Assembly: GCA_002633025.1 (NCBI GenBank)
Contig: NMRB01001360.1
Span: forward strand, 1-64,000
Direction: 5' to 3'
DNA length: 64,000 nucleotides
Source: Notospermus geniculatus
Taxonomy: Eukaryota; Nemertea; Pilidiophora; Heteronemertea; Lineidae
The position numbers were made by a program, and so were the translations under genes. Shown here piece after piece: positions 1 to 12,700 of this stretch. The stretch's first letter is position 1. Each line of letters begins with the position of its first letter. The notes below the pieces were generated by a model, which did no database searches, was not told the DNA's origin, and saw nothing but the letters and a program-made list of their open reading frames with translations.

Positions 1-403
1 TGCTCATCGATTTTACAAATTGTTTGACAAAGTACTAGTAATCATACCGAAATTAGAATGTGTTTCCTGTATTTGTAAAAATACTACTATTTAAACATTC
101 CGTTGGGTATTCGATGTTTTATTAAGGAATAAAGTGCGAACTCTTTCGAATCACTACGCAGTTGCTTGTGCAACGGTCAGAAATTCATCCGCCTTGACAA
201 TGCATTTTGCACTGTGCAAAAGTAGTACCGGTCTAGCCCTTTCCAGAGTTTAATGTGGCATTGAACTCTGGGTACGAGATTGTGTTTTCTTCGTTAAGCC
301 ACGTGGTCAATAAAAACCAAATATACAAGACTTTTGTGTGTCCTCGTCTATTTCTTGCTTTGGGTGGCAGCCTCAACGAAACAGACAGGTGTGACAGGAA
401 TCA

Positions 404-722
404 GGGGCCGTATGCATAAAACATCTTAAAGGAGCACAGTATTGCCACTTTTCCTCGACAGCCGGCGCCACCGCGCCACTCTCCAATCCAAGGAAGTAAC
501 TACGTTTCGGCGAATGACCCGATTTACTGCGTACATTTTGTAACGCATTTTTGTAGTTTGTATTACTGCCGCTAGGTGGCTCCCTCTGTCGGCAGTCAAA
601 TAACGCATTTGAGATCCAATACCGACCCGTGCTCCTTTAAGTGTAGAATTTCCCTTATCTTTTGTTTGGAACAATAGTTCAAGGGAAATTTTACACTTAA
701 GATGTTTTATGCATACGGCCCC
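404..722. mobile_element. Hairpin MITE carrying a nested TTAA element
   Basis: The ends are inverted (GGGGCCGTATGCATAAAAC and its reverse complement) and the whole folds on itself. The paralogous copy at 32718-32832 is the same hairpin without the inner 430-636 insert, which gives a natural empty site. The family is not identified. Confidence 0.75.
430..636. mobile_element. Nested TTAA-flanked MITE (piggyBac/Kolobok-like target)
   Basis: The terminal inverted repeat is AGGAGCAC...GTGCTCCT, flanked on both sides by TTAA (426-429 and 637-640). The palindromic partner arm of the host hairpin still shows the uninterrupted TTAA site. The element is non-autonomous with no ORF. It carries a CTCF-like word, GCCGCTAGGTGGCTCC, near 568-583. 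A diverged relative lies at 23350-23558. Confidence 0.75.
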
Positions 723-1877
723 AGCGTCCTAGGAATGCAGATCCGCCAAACAATAGCCCGCTATTGTAAGGCTATATTCGAATGGTCATGGTCTCTCTAG
801 CCATATATTCAAATCCCTCGCTGAACAATAAGACCGGACTTTGGTTCCTGGGGGACTTGGATTTCTTTCACACCTGTACTTGTAAAGGCCAACAAAGGCT
901 ATCGAATGTCTGCATAGTCGTGGTATTGCGCAATTGTCTTGACCATCTTGACTGTCTTTGTAAATTTGGTGTATTTCACTGCCGATTTCTACACTGCACA
1001 TTGTATGTTCGGTTGTACCTGTAGATGCGATTATGACGGACATCCAGTGGAGAACTCATTGTGGGCGTGATGTTAGCACCACATGTATAGGAGGACTCGT
1101 CTACTGAGTCAGCATGCACGTCTTTGCACGATAGGCAGCTGGCAGAGTCGAGTTCATGCAAATATTTACGTGGATGCGATCGGTGAATGTTTCGGTGATG
1201 TGACTGCTATCGCCAAATGGTGCAAGTCCTGCCGGCGTACACCAAGACGACACCTTGTTGATCAAGGTAGGCCTAGGATCTTTTGTGAGTTTGTAAAATC
1301 TGACTGTAGTGAACTTTTGCTTCTACAGAATCACCAAATTGATAAACTGCAGCTGGCGTAGGCCNTGCTCTATTTGGGACACCTCGCGCATGCGTATTAC
1401 GGACAAAATGTTATCCGAAAAGACTTATGACCTGCACATCGGCACACAACAAATGTTCCTCATTTTTCAGTATTTTCTTCTTTGTATTGGGAACGTAGGC
1501 CTACTGACATGACTGATAGATGTTACACCGGATTAACACCACGTGGCAGCAGCGCCACCCTGAAAACATTGCCTTTGTCTGACATCCGGGACTTTACGCA
1601 TTGACGTGGCTGGAAGCGATGTGAGAGTGATGTGACGTCATCACGGAGTGCTATTCTTGCCAAAAGTTTTCCAAGCAATGATTAATCGAATATTTTTAAA
1701 GATTCCATTTGTCGACCAAACTATCGACGGGATCTAACCACAAAAAACATAGCTGATGCTGGTGTACGCTAAGCAAGTTGAATAAAAGGACATACGCCTG
1801 TATATCTCGTCTGTACTGCGTGAATTGAGATATGAGATTTTCAGTCCATCAAAATACTTTTGTCTAGTCTGAGCACG
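723..1877. other. No gene seen: remainder of D1 and unique repeat-like DNA
   Basis: Up to about 1345 this is the D1 repeat. From 1345 to 1877 it is AT-rich non-coding sequence with one ambiguous base at 1365. ORFs are short, overlapping and on both strands, with no recognisable domain. Confidence 0.6.
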
Positions 1878-2102
1878 TTAAAGGGCCTCTAGAGGCGGCT
1901 TGCTAATAATTGGGCTATTAACAGTACTGCGACTATACAACAGATGGCGCTAGTAATCATGAACTCATGAATTGTGGATCAGATTTTGACAATGATGAAA
2001 TCTTCTTTAAAAAATGATGCCCAAGTTGGATCCTCATGCCATCAATTCTGTGTTAGTAATCATATCAATATGCACTAAAAAGCTGCCTCTGGAGGCTCTT
2101 TA
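1878..2102. mobile_element. MITE with TTAAAGGGCCTC-type ends
   Basis: The left end TTAAAGGGCCTCTAGAGGC is mirrored on the right by GCCTCTGGAGGCTCTTTAG. No ORF is present. The target looks TTAA-like on the left (TTAG on the right), so the class is uncertain. The D2 copy at 34.8 kb lacks this stretch. Confidence 0.5.
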
Positions 2103-3160
2103 GTTTAAGAGCGTTTTACACATGCAACTTTTCATTATGCAACTTCGTGCAGCTTGTTGCATAAACCTGACGAGACCAAACAACTTCATCAAAGTTGCAC
2201 GTGTAAACGGGTATGCAAGTGGTAGTTGCTGTGTAAACCTCACAGGTAGACTGCAACAAGTTGCAGGTTGCAGCGACTTGCAAGCTAGTGTGAACGGCCC
2301 ATTACGGCATGATGACCAAGACGTGAGCCCCAGATGTCTTCAATACTTCTTTCAATCTTTATTCGTAAACACGTTCAAAGCATGACCTGAATCTATTGAG
2401 GGTAAGCAGGCCTGGCGAAATGTCTTATCGGAATTTCTATGGCAAAATGGCGTTTTTTTCCCTTCATATTATCAATCGCATACCTAGACCTACACGTCTG
2501 TCGGGTACATGTAGTTGAGATAAATATCAGGTGTAGAAATGACAAACGACACCATGCACATTGCCCCAAATTCTGATTCACTAACAGTGAAATCACCGAA
2601 CTTTCATATACAAGTGCTGCATGTATACCCACCGCGTACCGGTGTAAGGTTTTTTAGTTTTTCCCATCTGCCAGTGTCCCCTTCCTGTTGACTGATGGCA
2701 AAAGCTGCGACACACAGAGAAACGGGTCGATCTATCTGCCTGTGTTTCCAAAACAATAAAGGGACAGACTGACAGACAGAAACACTGGCAGATGTAACAC
2801 CGGTAGTTGATAAAGTCGGCCTATTCATCGTTTCCACGAGTGATGACTTCAACTGTGTCCCCGCCATTGCTGTCGTCATCCTATGACACAAAGCCGGGAG
2901 GCAAAACGCCCAACCCAACAGAACAGTCTTATGTCGTTGAATACATATGTACTTCTTTTTTTTCCAACAGAAGAAAAACCTTTTTTCAAAGCGGGGTCCT
3001 TTAAACGAACAAACCACTCGACACGTATAGAGTCAAAGATGCCGGTGACAAGTAGGCCTACGTCTTGCCCCGTCATACTCTTCTGTCGCAACAACTGTCC
3101 CCCCACCAAGACAGAACGATTCACAAGTTGTAGTTCTGATGATGCTTACTTCTGACTCTG

Positions 3161-3426
3161 AGGGCGTATTCGAATACCTGTTGTTGACCACACTCGTGCT
3201 GACCCAGTTCATGTAGTTGCTGACTCAACTCGAGAACGGCAGTCTCGAACGCCGAGAACGCAACTCGAGTCGGGCCAAGAACGTGTTCTTCTGAACCCTC
3301 CACTGAGTGGAGAGTGAGAAGAACACGTTCTTGACCCAACACGGGTTGCGTTCTCGAGTTGAGTCAACAGCTACATGAACTGGGTCAGCACGAGTGTGGT
3401 CAACAACAGGGATTCGAATACGCCCT
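3161..3426. mobile_element. Near-perfect 266-bp palindromic foldback element
   Basis: AGGGCGTATTCGAATAC at the left end and its reverse complement at the right end. The two arms pair almost to the centre at about 3300. D2 copies B (near 6440) and C (near 36545) read straight through the same site without it, so it is an insertion. No convincing target duplication beyond one base. Confidence 0.8.
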
Positions 3427-3609
3427 GATTGATTCCACACGTGACCGTCGTTGTCAATGACGTCATCAGATGAAGATTTCAAAGAATGTCACGTGATAAT
3501 AAACCGAATATTTATGCTGATATAGATGTTACAAGACTATAGATCTTACAGGACACAAGGCTAAGGACTTAAGAACATTAGTGTAGTTGCTAAGGTCCAG
3601 AACAAGGTA

Positions 3610-3850
3610 GGCCTATACCAAAGGTATCAAGTGTAGTGGTTAAAACAATGAAAAAATGGTTAAAGTTATCAAGTGTAGTTGTTAAGACACTGAACAACTG
3701 TTAAAGGTATCAAGTGTAGTTGTAAAGATACTGAACAACAAGTGTTAAAGGTATCAAGTGTAGTTGTTACCTTTAACAGTTGTTCAGTATGGTATCAAGT
3801 GTAGTTCTCAAGATACTAAACAACTGTTAAAGGTATCAAGTGAATTCTAT
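3610..3850. repeat. Tandem array of ~40-bp units (GGTATCAAGTGTAGTTG)
   Basis: Units of the type AAAGGTATCAAGTGTAGTTG plus a spacer with ACTGAACAACTG repeat about six times, one in inverted orientation (TTACCTTTAACAGTTG). The same array lies in D2 copy B (6620-6860) and copy C (36740-37000) with different unit numbers. Confidence 0.8.
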
Positions 3851-5033
3851 AGTCTACATCTTACAAAAGACACGAGTCCGGATCCAGGACACAAGGCAAA
3901 GGAATTATGACAAGTGCACTTGTTAAGGTACTGAACAAGTTAGGCCTATACTGAATGTATCAAGTAAGACAGCAATGCATCCTATTCGCCTCATCACCAG
4001 TGAACCGAATCACTTGCTCAACAAATTTGTTGGAAATTGTAGGATGAATCAGGTGCCACGCCCGTAGACATTATTGTAACTTAAACCTATTCTAAACCGG
4101 TTTGTAGTACATTGCACGTGGATATGTCACAAGTTTTCATTTAACTGAATTAAACCTGTTTTTAAATAGGTCAAATAACAAGAAAGGAAATACCCCACCC
4201 CAGCCCAAGCCAGGCCGATATCTTTTCTATCAGCTAGTATATGCTCATCTACAGTCACACATATCAACAGATAAAAAAAATTACATGTAGTCCACATACA
4301 TATAGGCCTAGACAGTGTTCAAAGGTCTACCAGAATGTTAGCAATGCCTTTTGTTATTCTAATGTTAACATATTCAATATCCCGATTCGTTTCAATAACT
4401 TCTTTCAATTTATATTTTCGTAAACACCAGATATAAAGGATATATCATATGACTTGAAATGCTAATGAAGCATGCAAAGCCCGGGCCTGGGCATGATAGG
4501 CCTATCCCCGATCACGCAAGTCAAGTTGCTCCGGTGATATTGACGTTTGTTGTGCCAAGCCCCGTCATTATCATATCGTCTGCCGCGCAGTGTTGTCCAA
4601 TTTTCTCTCTCCGATTAGGATAATTTTCTTTTCGTTTTTGGTCGTCTAACTCCTCGAGGTAAGTTCCAACATTTACCGTCATTGCTGTCCACAACAAAAT
4701 AACATCATTCATGTCATTATTTCATATTATGATAATGCCGTATTTTTAGGAAAGATTTTTGTTCCGATTTTATTCGTGCTTTCCACAGCCGGCGCCACCG
4801 GCGGTGATTTCATCATACATGTACTCCAATACCGTAGTCTTGCCTTTCGCCCCAGTGTTGGAGAATATACGATTACAATGCATATGTGGATACCCTAGGA
4901 ACGAGAGTTACTCTACATGGGGAAAGGTTGATAAGCGGTAGCTCAAACACATTGTCAATAGAGGTCTCTCTTAATTTTAAAAGCGCAGTAGGCCCTATAG
5001 GGAAGGAATAGCCTACTGTGCCCCTTTAATTTA

Positions 5034-5429
5034 AAGGGACTAGGAAAATTTTTCAAGCTTCGGTTATTACAAAATGCTAGTCTTTCATGATAAATTCCCA
5101 CCGTCAATTCACTTTTTCAATTAACTGTTAATTACTGGCACGCAGACAAATCAGTCATCACCACACCATGGAGAATTCACCACGTCACTGGGAACCTCTC
5201 GCTGTATGTTTTGTATGGANGACTGTAAATGTAAACTTTCTTCTGGATGTTTCATATAAGGCATATCGTGTGTCGTTTTTCTGCAATTCCCCTCACAAAA
5301 GTACTGCATTCACGGATGAATTTCATGTAGAATGACGCGGCTGTATGGTATCGCGATCCTCCGCGGTGACCATTGAACAATAGGGATTTTCTTTACTCTG
5401 GCTAAAAAAGTACTGTAGGTCCAACCCTG
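5034..5429. other. Inter-repeat spacer, no gene seen
   Basis: Sequence between D2 copies A and B, with one ambiguous base at 5220. No domain, splice-bounded exon or RNA gene was recognised. Confidence 0.5.
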
Positions 5430-7951
5430 CAGCTTGTTGCATAAACCTGACGAGACCAAACAATTTCATCAAAGTTGCATGTGTAAACGGGTATGCAACT
5501 TGTTGCAACTGGTGGTTGCTATGTGTAAACCTCACGGGTAGAGTGCAACAAGTTGCAGGTTGCAGCGACTTGCAACCTAGTGTAAACGGCCCATTACGGC
5601 ATGATGACCAAGACGTGAGCCCCAGATTTCTTCAATACTTCTTTCAATCTTTATTCGTAAACACGAATAAAGCATGACCTGAATGCTATTGATGGTAAGC
5701 AGGCCTGGAGATATGTCTCACCAGAATTTCTATGGCAAAATGGCGTTTTTTTCCTTCATATTATCAATTGCATACCTAGACCTACACGTATGTCGGGTAC
5801 ATGTAGTTGAGATAAATATCAGGTGTAGAAATGACAAACGACACCATGCACATTGCCCCAAATTCTGATTCACTAACAGTGAAATCACCGAACTTTCATA
5901 TACAAGTGCTACATGTATACACACCGCGTACCGGTGTAAGGTTTTTTAGTTTTTCCCATCTGTCAGTGTCCCCTTCCTGTTGTCTGATGGCAAAAGCTGC
6001 GACACACAGAGAAACGGGTCGATCTATCTGCCTGTGTTTCCAAAACAATAAAGGGACAGACTGACAGACAGAAACACTGGCAGATGTAACACCGGTAGTT
6101 GATAAAGTCGGCTTATTCATCATTCCACGTGTGACTTCAACTGTGTCCCCGCCATTGCTGACGTCGTCCTATGACACAAAGCCGGGAGGCAAAACGCCCA
6201 ACCCAACAGAACAGTCTTATGTCGTGGAAACAATGAATACATGTACTTCTTTTATTTTTTCCAACAGAAGAAAAACATTTTTTCAAAGCGTGGTCCTTTA
6301 AACGAACAAACCACTCGACACGAGTCAAAGATGTCGGTAACAAGTAGGCCTATACGCNCACAAAAACTGCCCCCCCCCCCCCCACCAAGACAGAACGATT
6401 CACAAGTTGTTGTTTTGATGATGCTTACTTCTGACTCTGATTGATTTTACACGTGACTGTCGTTGTCAATGACGTCATCAGATGAAGATTTCAAAGAATG
6501 TCACGTGATAATAAACCGAATATTTATGCTGATAGATGTTACAGGACTATAGATCTTACAGGACACAAGGCTAAGGACTTAAGAACATTAGTGTAGTTGC
6601 TAAGGTCAAGAACAAGGTATGCCGATACTAAAGGTATCAAGTGTAGTTGTCAAAATACTGGAAAAAAACGGTTAAAGGTATCAAGTGTAGTTGTTAAGAC
6701 ACTGAACAACTGTTGAAGGTGTCAAGTGTAGTTGTAAAGATACTGAACAAAAACTGTTAAAGGTATCAAGTGTAGTTGTTACCTTTAACAGTTGTTCAGT
6801 ATCGCATCAAGTGTAGTTCTCAAGATACCAAACAACTGTTAAAGGTATCAAGTGTTGTTATCAAGCAAGAAGTCAATCTCCAGAATGAGATTAACTTCTT
6901 GCTTATTATCATTTTGTGTGTCAATTTTGTGCTATTCTGTATCTTGAAGTGTTTTTATCAAGATACTAAACAACTGTTAAAGGTATCAAGTGATTTCTGT
7001 AGGCCACATCTTATAAGAAACACGACTCCGGATCTTACAGGACACAAGGCAAAGGAATTAAGACAAGTGCACTTGTTAAGGTACTGAACAAGTTAGGCCT
7101 ATACTGAATGTATCAAGTAAGACAGCAATGCATCCTATTCGCCTCATCACCAGTGAACCGAATCACTTGCTCAACAAATTTGTTGGAAATTGTAGGATGA
7201 ATCAGGTGCCACGCCCGCAGACATTATTGTAACTTAAACCTATTCTAAACCGGTTTGTAGTACATTGCACGTGGATATCTTACAAGTTTTCATGTAACTG
7301 AATTAAACCTGTTTTTAAATAGGTCAGATAACAAGAAAGGAAATACCCCACCCCAGCCCAAGCCAGGCCGATATCTTTCTACCAGCTAGTATATGCTCAT
7401 ATACAGTCACACATATCAACAGATAAAAAAAAATTAGTCCACATACATATAGGCCTAGACAGTCTTCAAAGGTCTCCAAGAGCTTCGATACCAGAATGTT
7501 AGCAATGCCTTTTGTTATTCTAATGTTAACATATTCAATATTCCGATTCATCCCAATAACTTCTTTCAAATTATGTTTTCGTAAACACCAGATATAAAGG
7601 ATATATCATGACTTGAAATGCTAATGAAGCATGCAAACCCCGGGCCTGGACAGGATAGGCCTATCCCCGATCACTCCAGTGAAGTTGCTCCGGTGATATT
7701 GACGTTTGTTGTGCCAAGCCCGTCATTATCATATCGTCTGCCGCGCAGTGTTGTCCAATTTTCTCTCTCCGATTAGGATAATTTTCTTTTCGTTTTTGGT
7801 CGACTAACTCCTCGAGGTAAGTTCGAACATTTACCGTCATTACTGTACACAACAAAATAACATCATTCATGTCATTATTTCGTACATGTATTATGATAAT
7901 GCCGTATTTTTAGGAAAGATTTTTGTTCCGATTTTATTCGTGCTTTCTTAA

Positions 7952-8957
7952 AGGGGTCAGGATATTGCCACTTTGTGTCGATAGTCGGCGCCACCGGCGG
8001 TGATTCATCATACTCCAATACCGTAGTCGTGCCTTTCGCCCCAGTGTTGGAGAATGTACGATTACAATGCATATGTGGATACCCTAGGAACGAGAGTTAC
8101 TCTACATGGGGAGAGGTTGATAAGCGCATGGAGGTATTATTGAGAAGGAGCGAGCACGGACCTCACATCAAACAGTACAATCATCGTTCCGCTGTTTGCT
8201 AAATTGATTAGGGGGACAATAGGCCAATAACGCCGCACGATGGTCGGAAAAAGCCGATCTAATCTTCGGTAATTTCCGTTTGCAGTCAGCACTTCCCCTG
8301 TACAATGGTCAGAGTCCAAACAGTAGAAGGGAACAATGGCAGTGGATGTTGCCTACGCACGAAAACTGAAAAATTCATCGTTTTCATCGCGTCAAAAACA
8401 GCACCTCGCAGCATCTCGCACTGAAACGACCACCCGTACATGTTACCTGAACTAATCATCTTTTAAACTATCATAACGCAATCCTCTTCAAACTTTTCAA
8501 ATGCGAAGAATCTCCCTATCATTATCATTATCATGTTCACCTTAAAACGTAGATATCTTTATTGGAAATTGGTCTTTTTCGATGATTTTTTCACTAAAAT
8601 ACAGCGGAAAGTATATCAAATTGAGTTATCGTCGAAATAGCCGGTTATCCAATTCCCAAGGTGGAGAAAAACGCAAGAATATGATTGGGTCGACGCGATA
8701 TAAATTATAGATGGCGCTGCACTTTGAGAGTTTTGCGGAATTGATGATTGCCTTCAAGGAGCTCAGCGTGCGTACCGGACAATAGGCGGGAACAAAGGCA
8801 AACAATGGGGGCGTGGACAGGGATTGGGGCCGTGCTCGCTCCTTCTCAATAATACCTCCATGATAAGCGGTAGCTCAAACACATTGTCAATAGAGGTCTC
8901 TCTTAATTTTAAAAGCGCAGTAGGCCCTATAGGGGAGGAATAGCCTACTGTGCCCCT
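7952..8957. mobile_element. TTAA-flanked MITE interrupted by a hAT-like element
   Basis: The left end follows TTAA at 7948-7951 with AGGGG; the right end is CCCCT followed by TTGA (TTAA in D2 copy A at 5026-5029). The internal sequence GCCGGCGCCACCGGCGGTGA type recurs at 4790, 14070 and 38130, marking a family in this genome. It is split by the insert at 8127-8861. Confidence 0.6.
8127..8861. mobile_element. hAT-like non-autonomous element, 8-bp target duplication
   Basis: The inverted ends (ATGGAGGTATTATTGAGAAG and its complement) extend about 35 bp. The flanks duplicate GATAAGCG at 8119-8126 and 8862-8869. D2 copies A (about 4929) and C (about 38300) carry the single uninterrupted site. 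An 8-bp duplication is typical of hAT transposons. No transposase ORF is present. Confidence 0.75.
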
Positions 8958-8970
8958 TTGATTTAAAGTC

Positions 8971-9621
8971 ATCTCTTTCGTTTATGAGAGCTACCCGAGC
9001 TGTTGATTCGTGTTTCGGTTCGAACACAAGTTGGGAAAGTCACGTGCATGCTTCCGTGTGAAATAATCTGATTAATGATCGACTGTGATTATAACACGAT
9101 TTTGTTAATTATCTAGCTGTTGCTAACAAATTTTCGCAACTCTTGTTTGAAAAAAGAAAAACGCGAATCGACGGCTAGGTTTGGACACGTGCACGTATGA
9201 TTTAAAAAGAGATGTTACGTTCCGATTTTGCCCGTGCCGCCATTTTAGGTTAAAAACCAAGACAAACCAAGATAAGATATGTGTAGTGTGACCTCGTCAC
9301 TTTCATATACGCAGGCCGAATCATCAAAAAGGATTTTAGGCCTAATAGTTTGTCCACAAATTTTATAAATAACATAGTGTTTTTTTTATGTTTCTCATTT
9401 TTTATTATTTTTTTCTGTATATCAATTTTATGTCGGTCAATTTTGCCCGTCATGGCTTCACTCTCTTTAAATACCATTTAGCACACCGTCATCCTCAAAT
9501 TTAGGCTTGTATTGTATTGTATTGCTTTTATTGTATTTGTATTGTTTTTGGACCTAATTCACTAAAATACAGAAATTAATAATTTTGAAACGGCAGATTA
9601 ATGGGAAAGATTTGTTTTCAG
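8971..9621. other. AT-rich upstream region of gene 1, no exon recognised
   Basis: Non-coding sequence. It ends in a splice-acceptor-like TTTTCAG at 9615-9621 just before the first ATG of gene 1, so a non-coding first exon and the promoter probably lie further upstream. I could not identify a TATA box or transcription start. Confidence 0.4.
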
Positions 9622-9629
9622 GTGAAAAT

Positions 9630-9704
9630 ATGTCGGCAGAAAGTTCAGTTCCTGGCGATAACATCACTGCGGAGAGGGGCGCTTCTGCTGAGTTTAGCTC
9701 CACG
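9630..9704 (+). CDS. Gene 1 exon with start codon
   Basis: Twenty-five codons beginning MSAESSVPGDNI and ending FSST at a good donor (GTAAGT), phase 0. The exon opens after the acceptor at 9615-9621, with eight untranslated bases before ATG. The gene 2 exon at 41295-41327 has the same layout and starts MSAAKG, which supports the start choice. Low complexity, rich in Ser/Ala/Glu; no domain. Confidence 0.65.
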
Positions 9705-12700
9705 GTAAGTTATAATCCTTTGGAGTGTTCATTCTGATGCTTCACAATGCATAAACGCCTTTGGATGGAGTTAGGTGATTGATTTTCTTCATATAAAACA
9801 TTTATGGGCCGGTATTTCATTTTTTGAACGTGTCGGGACCGGTTTCCTCCAGAAGTTTAGCAAGATATGTTGTTGGCCCTTAGGGTAATTAACATTCAAC
9901 TTGAAGTTGCAGTGCGTATGTAGGCCTGGATGGTTTGAGGACGGGGCATTGACCTTAAAGACCTACTGCACTGGTACCTTGCCTGTAGTATAGCCTGTGT
10001 GGGCCTTGTGATACGTTCTACTGATTCCATTCAATTTCTTATTTTACGTTTCTATCATCAAGTGCAGAATTGCTGAATTTTTATTGCTTTCGACCAAAGA
10101 TCCCAGCGGGAACGTGATGAATTTAATCCATAAAGTTGAGCATTTTAGCGTAAACAACAGGCCAATGATCGACGTCACGGACTGTGAATGACGCAATTTT
10201 TCTAACGTCAGAACGACGCACCACGTCTGATGGCGGAGCAATCGCAAGGCCCAAACTCGTCCCCAGTGGGTTTACGTACCTACCACACCACTGGAAAGGG
10301 CTGCGACCGGTACTACTTTAGGAATACTGCGCATGCGCATTGTCAGGGGGTTGGTTAGCATCAGCACATCGATATATACTAATTTTGAGGCGAATCACAC
10401 CGAGGCTGGCACCCGCGGCATGATCTCAAATAGTTCCCAACTAACTATTCGTTGAAATTGCTCTAATACTCAAACAACTTCGTGTTTTGAGGTATTATAT
10501 GGCTTTTTAGGCATAGATGATATTTTTCAGTCATCAAAGAACGAAATATTACGTGAAACAAATATTTTGGCACGCTGCCAGTGGTCGACCAGGAAGTCGT
10601 AGCCCTTTCCAGAGATATCCTCGGACGAAGTAGATCTGGGTACGAGATTGCACAAGACCTTGCTCCGTTGTGTTTCACGTCGTTGATGGTCAGCGCCTCC
10701 TTTTGTTTCGCCGGTTACCTATTGCACATTGACAAAGAGGTACAACGTAGATCGGCACGTTTAATCTATAATTCAAGGTAACACCAAGACAGAAGATGCA
10801 AAGCCGGGTCGCTCACGCTCGTCTCATCCAAAGTCTTGCTCATCAGATGGGAAAAAAGGAGATTATTGAACTGAAAAAGTATCTTCAGATGCGGGGGTCA
10901 ATTACCAAGAAAGATTGCGACGAATTGGAGGGACTATGTGATATCATTAACTGTTTAGAAGGGTAATTATAATCTAACATAATTTCATTCTAACGGGCTG
11001 GAGATTGTGATTTTCTTGGGACACTGATCACAGACACGATTTCCCAAACAAAAAATGTTTGATATTTCAACAGCGTTTGGAGTTTTCAACCTTGACCTCT
11101 GTGACCTTGAAACGTACGCCAAATTATAAACCCCTAAGTCATATTGTGTACATACACCAGATATACCCACCACACAAATTTCATCGAATTTCGTTCAGTA
11201 TTTTCGAAGTGATTGCAATGTTGTGTTTTCACCAAGAGCCCCCTAGTGGCCACACCATGAATCAGATGTGACCGATTTTCAACAAAACACAGCGTCTGCT
11301 CATAAGTATCTAAAATATCAGTAGAAAATCTGCAGGCATTCTCAAGTTAGAGATTTACGTCGGTCGATAGACGGACAGACAGACAGACGCCGCTGGAAGG
11401 GGCTGATAATACCCCTCGACCAAGCCTGTTACGTGGCCACGGAGTAAAAATGACACACCGGTAAAATGGGCACTATATACACCGTACGTATGTTAAAATT
11501 CTGTATTATTAGCGAAAATACATGTATATAATATTTAAATATTTTTTGAACTTTCTTCAGGCAGAGGGAGATTGAAATATTCGAAACGGATGGCTACAAT
11601 GTGCTGATAGAAACATTCAAAGCCATCGATCAACAGGCTCTAGCAAGACAAGTAGAAGAACACCAGAAGGAATTTTGCAGAGAGGGTAACTATTATTGCG
11701 GTATTAATCGGGTACCCCCCCCCCCCCTGCAATCGCAAGGCCCAAACTCGTCCCCAGTGGGTTTACGTACCTACCACACCACTGGAAAGGGCTGTGACCG
11801 GTACTACTTTAGGAATACTGCGCATGCGCATTGTCAGAGGGTTGGTTAGCATCAGCACATCGATATACTAATTTTGAGGCGAATCACACCGAGGCTGGCA
11901 CCCGCGGCATGATCTCAAATAGTTCCCAACTAACTATTCGTTGAAATTGCTCTAATACTCAAACAACTTCGTGTTTTGGGGTATTATATGGCTTTTTAGG
12001 CATAGATGATATTTTTCAGTCATCAAAGAACGAAATATTACGTGAAACAATTATTTTGGCACGCTGCCAGTGGTCGACCAGAAAGTCGTAGCCCTTTCCA
12101 GAGATATCCTCGGACGAAGTAGATCTGGGTACGAGATTGCACAAGGCCTTGCTCCGTTGTGTTTTACGTCGTTGATGGTCAGTGCCTCCTTTTGTTTCGC
12201 CGGTTACCTATTGCACATTGACAAAGAGGTACAACGTAGATCGGCACGTTTAATCTATAATTCAAGGTAACACCAAGACAGAAGATGCAAAGCCGGGTCG
12301 CTCACGCTCGTCTCATCCAAAGTCTTGCTCATGAGATGGGAAAAAAGGAGATTATTGAACTGAAAAAGTATCTTCAGATGCGGGGGTCAATTACTAAGAA
12401 AGATTGCGACGAATTGGAGGGACTATGTGATATCATTATCTGTTTAGAAGGGTAATTATAATCTAATATATAATTTTATTCTAACGGGCTGGAGATTGTG
12501 ATTTTCTTGTGACATTGATCACAGACACGATTTCCAAAACAAAAAGTGTTTGATATTTCAACAGCGTTTGGAGTTTTGAACCTTGACCTCTGTGACCTTG
12601 AAACGTACGTCAAATTATAAACCCCTAGGCCATATTGTGTACATACACCAGATATACCCACCACACAAATTCCATCGAATTCCGTTCAGTATTTTCGAAG

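Larger units (their letters stand above)
1..1345. repeat. Segmental repeat D1, copy A
   Basis: The first base matches position 31085 and the block also matches 32365-33480, with small indels. It contains a nested hairpin element (404-722). No coding exon was recognised. The window edge truncates it on the left. The copy at 31085 departs near 31310, while the 32365 copy runs on collinearly to about 33480. Confidence 0.8.
2149..5033. repeat. Segmental repeat D2, copy A
   Basis: A 2.9-kb block found three times in the window (also 5430-8970 and 34810-38400), same orientation, high identity. The copies differ mainly by independent transposon insertions: a palindrome at 3161 here, a hAT-like insert in B, and nested Harbinger-like elements in C. 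It contains a short tandem array (about 3610-3850). Overlapping ORFs on both strands have no coding signature. Confidence 0.85.
5430..8970. repeat. Segmental repeat D2, copy B
   Basis: Collinear with copy A (2149-5033) and copy C (34810-38400). It is enlarged by a 735-bp hAT-like insertion (8127-8861). It includes the ~40-bp array at 6620-6860 and an ambiguous base next to a poly-C run near 6358-6383, a likely sequencing difficulty. Confidence 0.85.
10238..11728. repeat. Tandem duplication D3, unit 1 (contains a DED exon pair)
   Basis: Nearly identical, base for base, to 11729-13216. Both units begin GCAATCGCAAGGCCC and end after the second DED exon. Differences are scattered substitutions and small indels, so the duplication is recent or the two are alleles placed side by side. 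Confidence 0.85.

Noticed and set aside
2604-3017. 137-residue minus-strand ORF in D2
   Set aside because: Copies B and C break the frame, and the block is a transposon-rich repeat; no conserved domain.
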